From Paramoeba atlantica (Eukaryota; Discosea), in assembly GCA_977017575.1 (NCBI GenBank), contig CDRNVI010000012.1, positions 806,001-870,000 of the forward strand: a stretch of 64,000 bases of DNA. The letters are read 5' to 3'. Shown here in pieces: positions 61,574 to 64,000 of the stretch. The translations under genes and the position numbers were made by a program. Each line of letters opens with the position of its first letter. Position 1 is the stretch's first letter. The notes below the pieces were generated by a model. That model searched no databases, was not told the DNA's origin, and saw only the letters and a list, made by a program, of their open reading frames with translations.

Positions 61574-62533
61574 ATGTCCGACGGCCACTTCACCTACGAC
61601 GGTGTCCTCCGTGGCCACCGCGGCTGGGTCACCGCCCTCGCCGCCCCCTCCACCCGCAACGACACCCTCCTCTCCGCCTCCCGCGACACCACCGTCCTCC
61701 GCTGGACCACGACCAACACCTCCCGCGACCCCTCCGAGCCCCACGCCCTCCCGGCGAAGCGCCTCGAGGGCCACAGCGGGTTCATCCAGGACCTCGCGCT
61801 CTCCTCCACCGGGGACTACGCCCTCAGCGCCTCCTGGGACACCACGCTGCGGCTGTGGTCGACGAGCACCGGGGCCTGCGCCCGCGTCTTCCGCGGCCAC
61901 ACCAAGGACGCCCTCTCCGTCGCCTTCTCCCCCGACGACAAGCAGGTCGTCAGCGGGGGCCGCGACCACCGCCTCAAGGTGTGGAACGTCGACGGCGCGT
62001 GCATGTACACCTTCGCCGACCGCGCCCACACCGACTGGGTCAACGCCGTGCGGTTCAGCCCCCGCGCGGAGAGCCCCTTCATCGTGAGCGCCGGGGCGGA
62101 CCACCTGGTGAAGCTGTGGTCCGTGAACCCCTTCCGCCACGCCATGGACTTCGAGGGCCACGACGGGTACGTCAGCACCGTCGCGGTCTCCCCGGACGGG
62201 TCGCTGTGCGCGAGTGGGGGGAAGGACGGGGTCACGATGCTGTGGGACCTCAGCACGGGGTCGCACCTGTACCAGCTCGAGGCCGGGGAGGTGATCCACG
62301 CCCTCACGTTCTCCCCGAACCGGTACTGGCTGTGTGCCGCCACGGAGAGCTGTATTCGGATTTGGGATTTGGAGTCGAAGAAGGCCGTCGCGGAGCTTGC
62401 CCCGCCCTGCCCCACGATGAGTCGTAAGGCACTGAAGCCGGAGTGTATCTCGTTGACGTGGTCCGCGGATGGCAACACGCTGTACACGGGACACACCGAC
62501 AACACCATCCATGTCTTTGGGGTACGTGAGTGA
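61574..62533 (+). CDS. RACK1: RACK1, WD-repeat protein of the small ribosomal subunit
   Basis: RACK1 sits on the 40S head and links translation to kinase signalling. The 319-residue protein is the family's usual length, with seven WD repeats: LRGHRGWVTALAA, LEGHSGFIQDLALSS with SASWDTTLRLWS, FRGHTKDALSVAFSPDDKQV with GGRDHRLKVWN, AHTDWVNAVRFSP with DHLVKLWS, FEGHDGYVSTVAVSPDGSLC with GGKDGVTMLWD, and TFSPNRYWLCAATES then SLTWSADGNTLYTGHTDNTI. The ATG follows a pyrimidine tract directly; the stop is TGA. Codons are strongly biased to G or C in third position, unlike the THADA or EFM7 genes, as often in highly expressed genes. Confidence 0.95.
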   Translation: MSDGHFTYDGVLRGHRGWVTALAAPSTRNDTLLSASRDTTVLRWTTTNTSRDPSEPHALPAKRLEGHSGFIQDLALSSTGDYALSASWDTTLRLWSTSTGACARVFRGHTKDALSVAFSPDDKQVVSGGRDHRLKVWNVDGACMYTFADRAHTDWVNAVRFSPRAESPFIVSAGADHLVKLWSVNPFRHAMDFEGHDGYVSTVAVSPDGSLCASGGKDGVTMLWDLSTGSHLYQLEAGEVIHALTFSPNRYWLCAATESCIRIWDLESKKAVAELAPPCPTMSRKALKPECISLTWSADGNTLYTGHTDNTIHVFGVRE

Positions 62534-62719
62534 GAAGAAAGTAAATGTTGAGGTAAAGTCGAAGGGAGAAGTTTTAGGTGATAAAGTAAGCGAAGGAAGT
62601 GGAAATAAAGGATGTTTGTCAGAAATCGTCGTTTGCGGAGTTTGAAATGGTATTGTTTCGTGTTGTAGTGGAAACTATCGTGTATGGTAAAATCTGTAAA
62701 CTTCTTTTTGTTTGTAAGC

Positions 62720-62810
62720 GACGCAGCGATTAATCCCTGCAGTGTCCCAGTTACTGATTCATACCCAGTACTTCATGGACCTGCAGTTTCATAGCTTGCG
62801 GAGATTTATT
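62720..62810 (+). repeat. 91-bp direct repeat, copy 1
   Basis: Identical, as far as can be read, to 63614-63704 (starts GACGCAGCGATTAATCCCTG). Weaker similarity continues for some 200 bases after both copies (AAGCAAGT...GTGATGCTC). It lies just after RACK1. Confidence 0.85.
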
Positions 62811-63034
62811 GATCAGCGGTTTATACATGTGTCTACTTTTCACGCTTCAAGAAGATTACATGGAGAAGTATACCATGACTAGTACTTTCGTTTGAACCCA
62901 CCCATGTTGCGAGAAAGCAAGTGTGTGATGCTCGGCACTTGGGACCGCAGAGAGGATTTGATCTCACGAACGACTCTCCGGAGCGAGTGGACCTATCCCT
63001 TTCTATGATAATACGCATTTGTTTTTAAACCCAA

Positions 63035-63440
63035 AATCCCCGCCCAGTTCGCGAGCGCTATTGAAGGCATTTTCGAGGTCCGCCGCTGCTGTGACATCCT
63101 GTGGTCTGTCGCTGAAATGGTCGTGCACCTCATGGACGATGTGCTCAGACTGGGTGCTTCGGACCCCAAAATTATAGGCCTTGTAAAAAGGTGGGCAGGT
63201 GTTCATGCACCCTTTCGAGGGTGAGAAGACCTGCCACCTTCAAAAGCAGGCCTTCATGGCGATGGGGCGATATGTGAAATGATGTCCCGAGTGATTCGCT
63301 CAGTTTGGAGAACATCTGCAGTAAATAGTTCACTCAGAGAGGGTAGGGTCAAAATCGTCAGGATGCCATGAATAATTCGAGTAATGCAGTCCCGGTGGCC
63401 GTCCTCCATAAGGATTGAAACCAGCAGCTCTTTGGTGCTA
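63035..63440 (-). pseudogene. LINE-F-family RT fragment
   Basis: The minus strand reads LMEDGHRDCITRIIHGIL in one frame, then in others YNFGVRSTQSEHIVHEVHDH and AAADLENAFNSA. These match LINE-F MEDGPRECITWIIHGIM and CEHIIYNVRQHF...AADLENAFNS. At least two frameshifts and a stop are present; only RT fingers to motif A remain. Confidence 0.75.
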
Positions 63441-63521
63441 AGCCAGACTTGGCCAGCTGCTTGATCCCCACTCAGTATTCCCTTGCCGTAATACGTAAGC
63501 TAGTAGTATAAACTACTGCAC

Positions 63522-63570
63522 TCCCTAGCTATCTGTCACCAATTTTCGGAAAAGGTGACAGATAACTGAG
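63522..63570. repeat. Inverted pair of the TGACAGATAACT motif
   Basis: AGCTATCTGTCACC (63527-63540) and GGTGACAGATAACT (63554-63567) are inverse copies about 13 bases apart. Same family as 23279 and 60713-60812. Confidence 0.75.
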
Positions 63571-63613
63571 TTTTTACCAATTCGTACTTCCTCTGCACTT
63601 CCAAAGTTGAAAT

Positions 63614-63704
63614 GACGCAGCGATTAATCCCTGCAGTGTCCCAGTTACTGATTCATACCCAGTACTTCATGGACCTGCAGTTTCATAGCTTGCGGAGATT
63701 TATT
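63614..63704 (+). repeat. 91-bp direct repeat, copy 2
   Basis: See 62720-62810. The two copies flank the LINE-F relic. Sequence to the window end (63705-64000) is related but more diverged, and no gene is seen there. Confidence 0.85.
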
Positions 63705-64000
63705 AATCACACCCATAGGGTTTGTATCTACTGTAATTTGTATCTACTTTAATAATACATATCCTTTGTGTTATCCAAAACTCAACGAGGCATGACGTTC
63801 CTTACACTTTTCATTTGAACTCACCAATGCCACAAGAAGGCAAGTCCTATGACTGCATGCGTGATGCTCCAAACATTAGACAACAGCGAGGACAGTGACT
63901 TCACGAGCGACTCACTCGAGCGGGTCGACGCTGTGCTGTACAGCACTACCGACACCTCCGAGCTCTTCGCGCAGGCCCGTTCACGGCCGTTCGAATGGGA

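Noticed and set aside
61399-62512. Long frames overlapping RACK1 in other phases and on the minus strand (up to 342 codons)
   Set aside because: High G+C codons leave few stops in the other frames; RACK1 is certain by its WD repeats.

Overview
The window is eukaryotic and very rich in repeats. The best reading of its origin is a euglenozoan flagellate of the kinetoplastid or diplonemid type. Four things point that way. (1) Positions 28452-28489, at the 5' end of a LINE, closely resemble the kinetoplastid/diplonemid spliced leader as I remember it (core GATACTGTTTCTGTAC, ending TTG). (2) The host genes recognised have no visible introns, and all seven lie on the + strand; six are consecutive at 50.1-62.5 kb with short gaps, as in polycistronic units processed by trans-splicing. 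(3) Tyrosine-recombinase retroelements with the order gag, recombinase, reverse transcriptase, RNase H resemble the VIPER/Ngaro group. (4) One LINE has a 2A-like motif upstream of its ORF, as trypanosome L1Tc/ingi LINEs do. The species cannot be named from the sequence.

Layout. 1-7.0 kb: fossil tyrosine-recombinase retroelements in both orientations, with split direct repeats at their ends. 7.0-21.6 kb: a stack of LINEs of one family (RT, CCHC knuckle and a PD-(D/E)XK endonuclease), mostly broken, nested and partly inverted. Two insertions can be reconstructed with 8-bp target duplications. 21.6-23.7 kb: three covarying hairpins, a 213-bp tandem repeat and a GC-rich minisatellite. 23.7-33.4 kb: two long LINEs of two further families lie head to tail between 25-bp inverted repeats. 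LINE-F has an uninterrupted 1371-codon frame and a 21-A tail; LINE-G has one in-frame TAA and a 22-A tail. 33.4-38.1 kb: tRNA-like sequence, decayed zinc-finger frames, a CACGTG minisatellite and a foldback.

38.1-39.0 kb holds a CDP-alcohol phosphotransferase gene. 39.0-42.1 kb holds minisatellites and palindromes. 42.15-46.36 kb is a Tc1/mariner-superfamily element that appears to carry two different DDE transposase genes within one pair of inverted ends. 46.4-49.4 kb holds tRNA-like pieces, duplications, a transposase relic and a second copy of the CACGTG-plus-foldback pair.

50.1-62.5 kb is the gene island: VID27, a THADA/Trm732-type protein, a farnesyl/geranylgeranyl diphosphate synthase, an EFM7-type protein methyltransferase, a small basic uncharacterised protein and RACK1. 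Only one inverted LINE fragment intrudes. The last 1.5 kb has LINE-F-family debris between two copies of a 91-bp repeat. The host genes form no single pathway; they serve lipid synthesis, tRNA and elongation-factor modification, isoprenoid synthesis and ribosome function.
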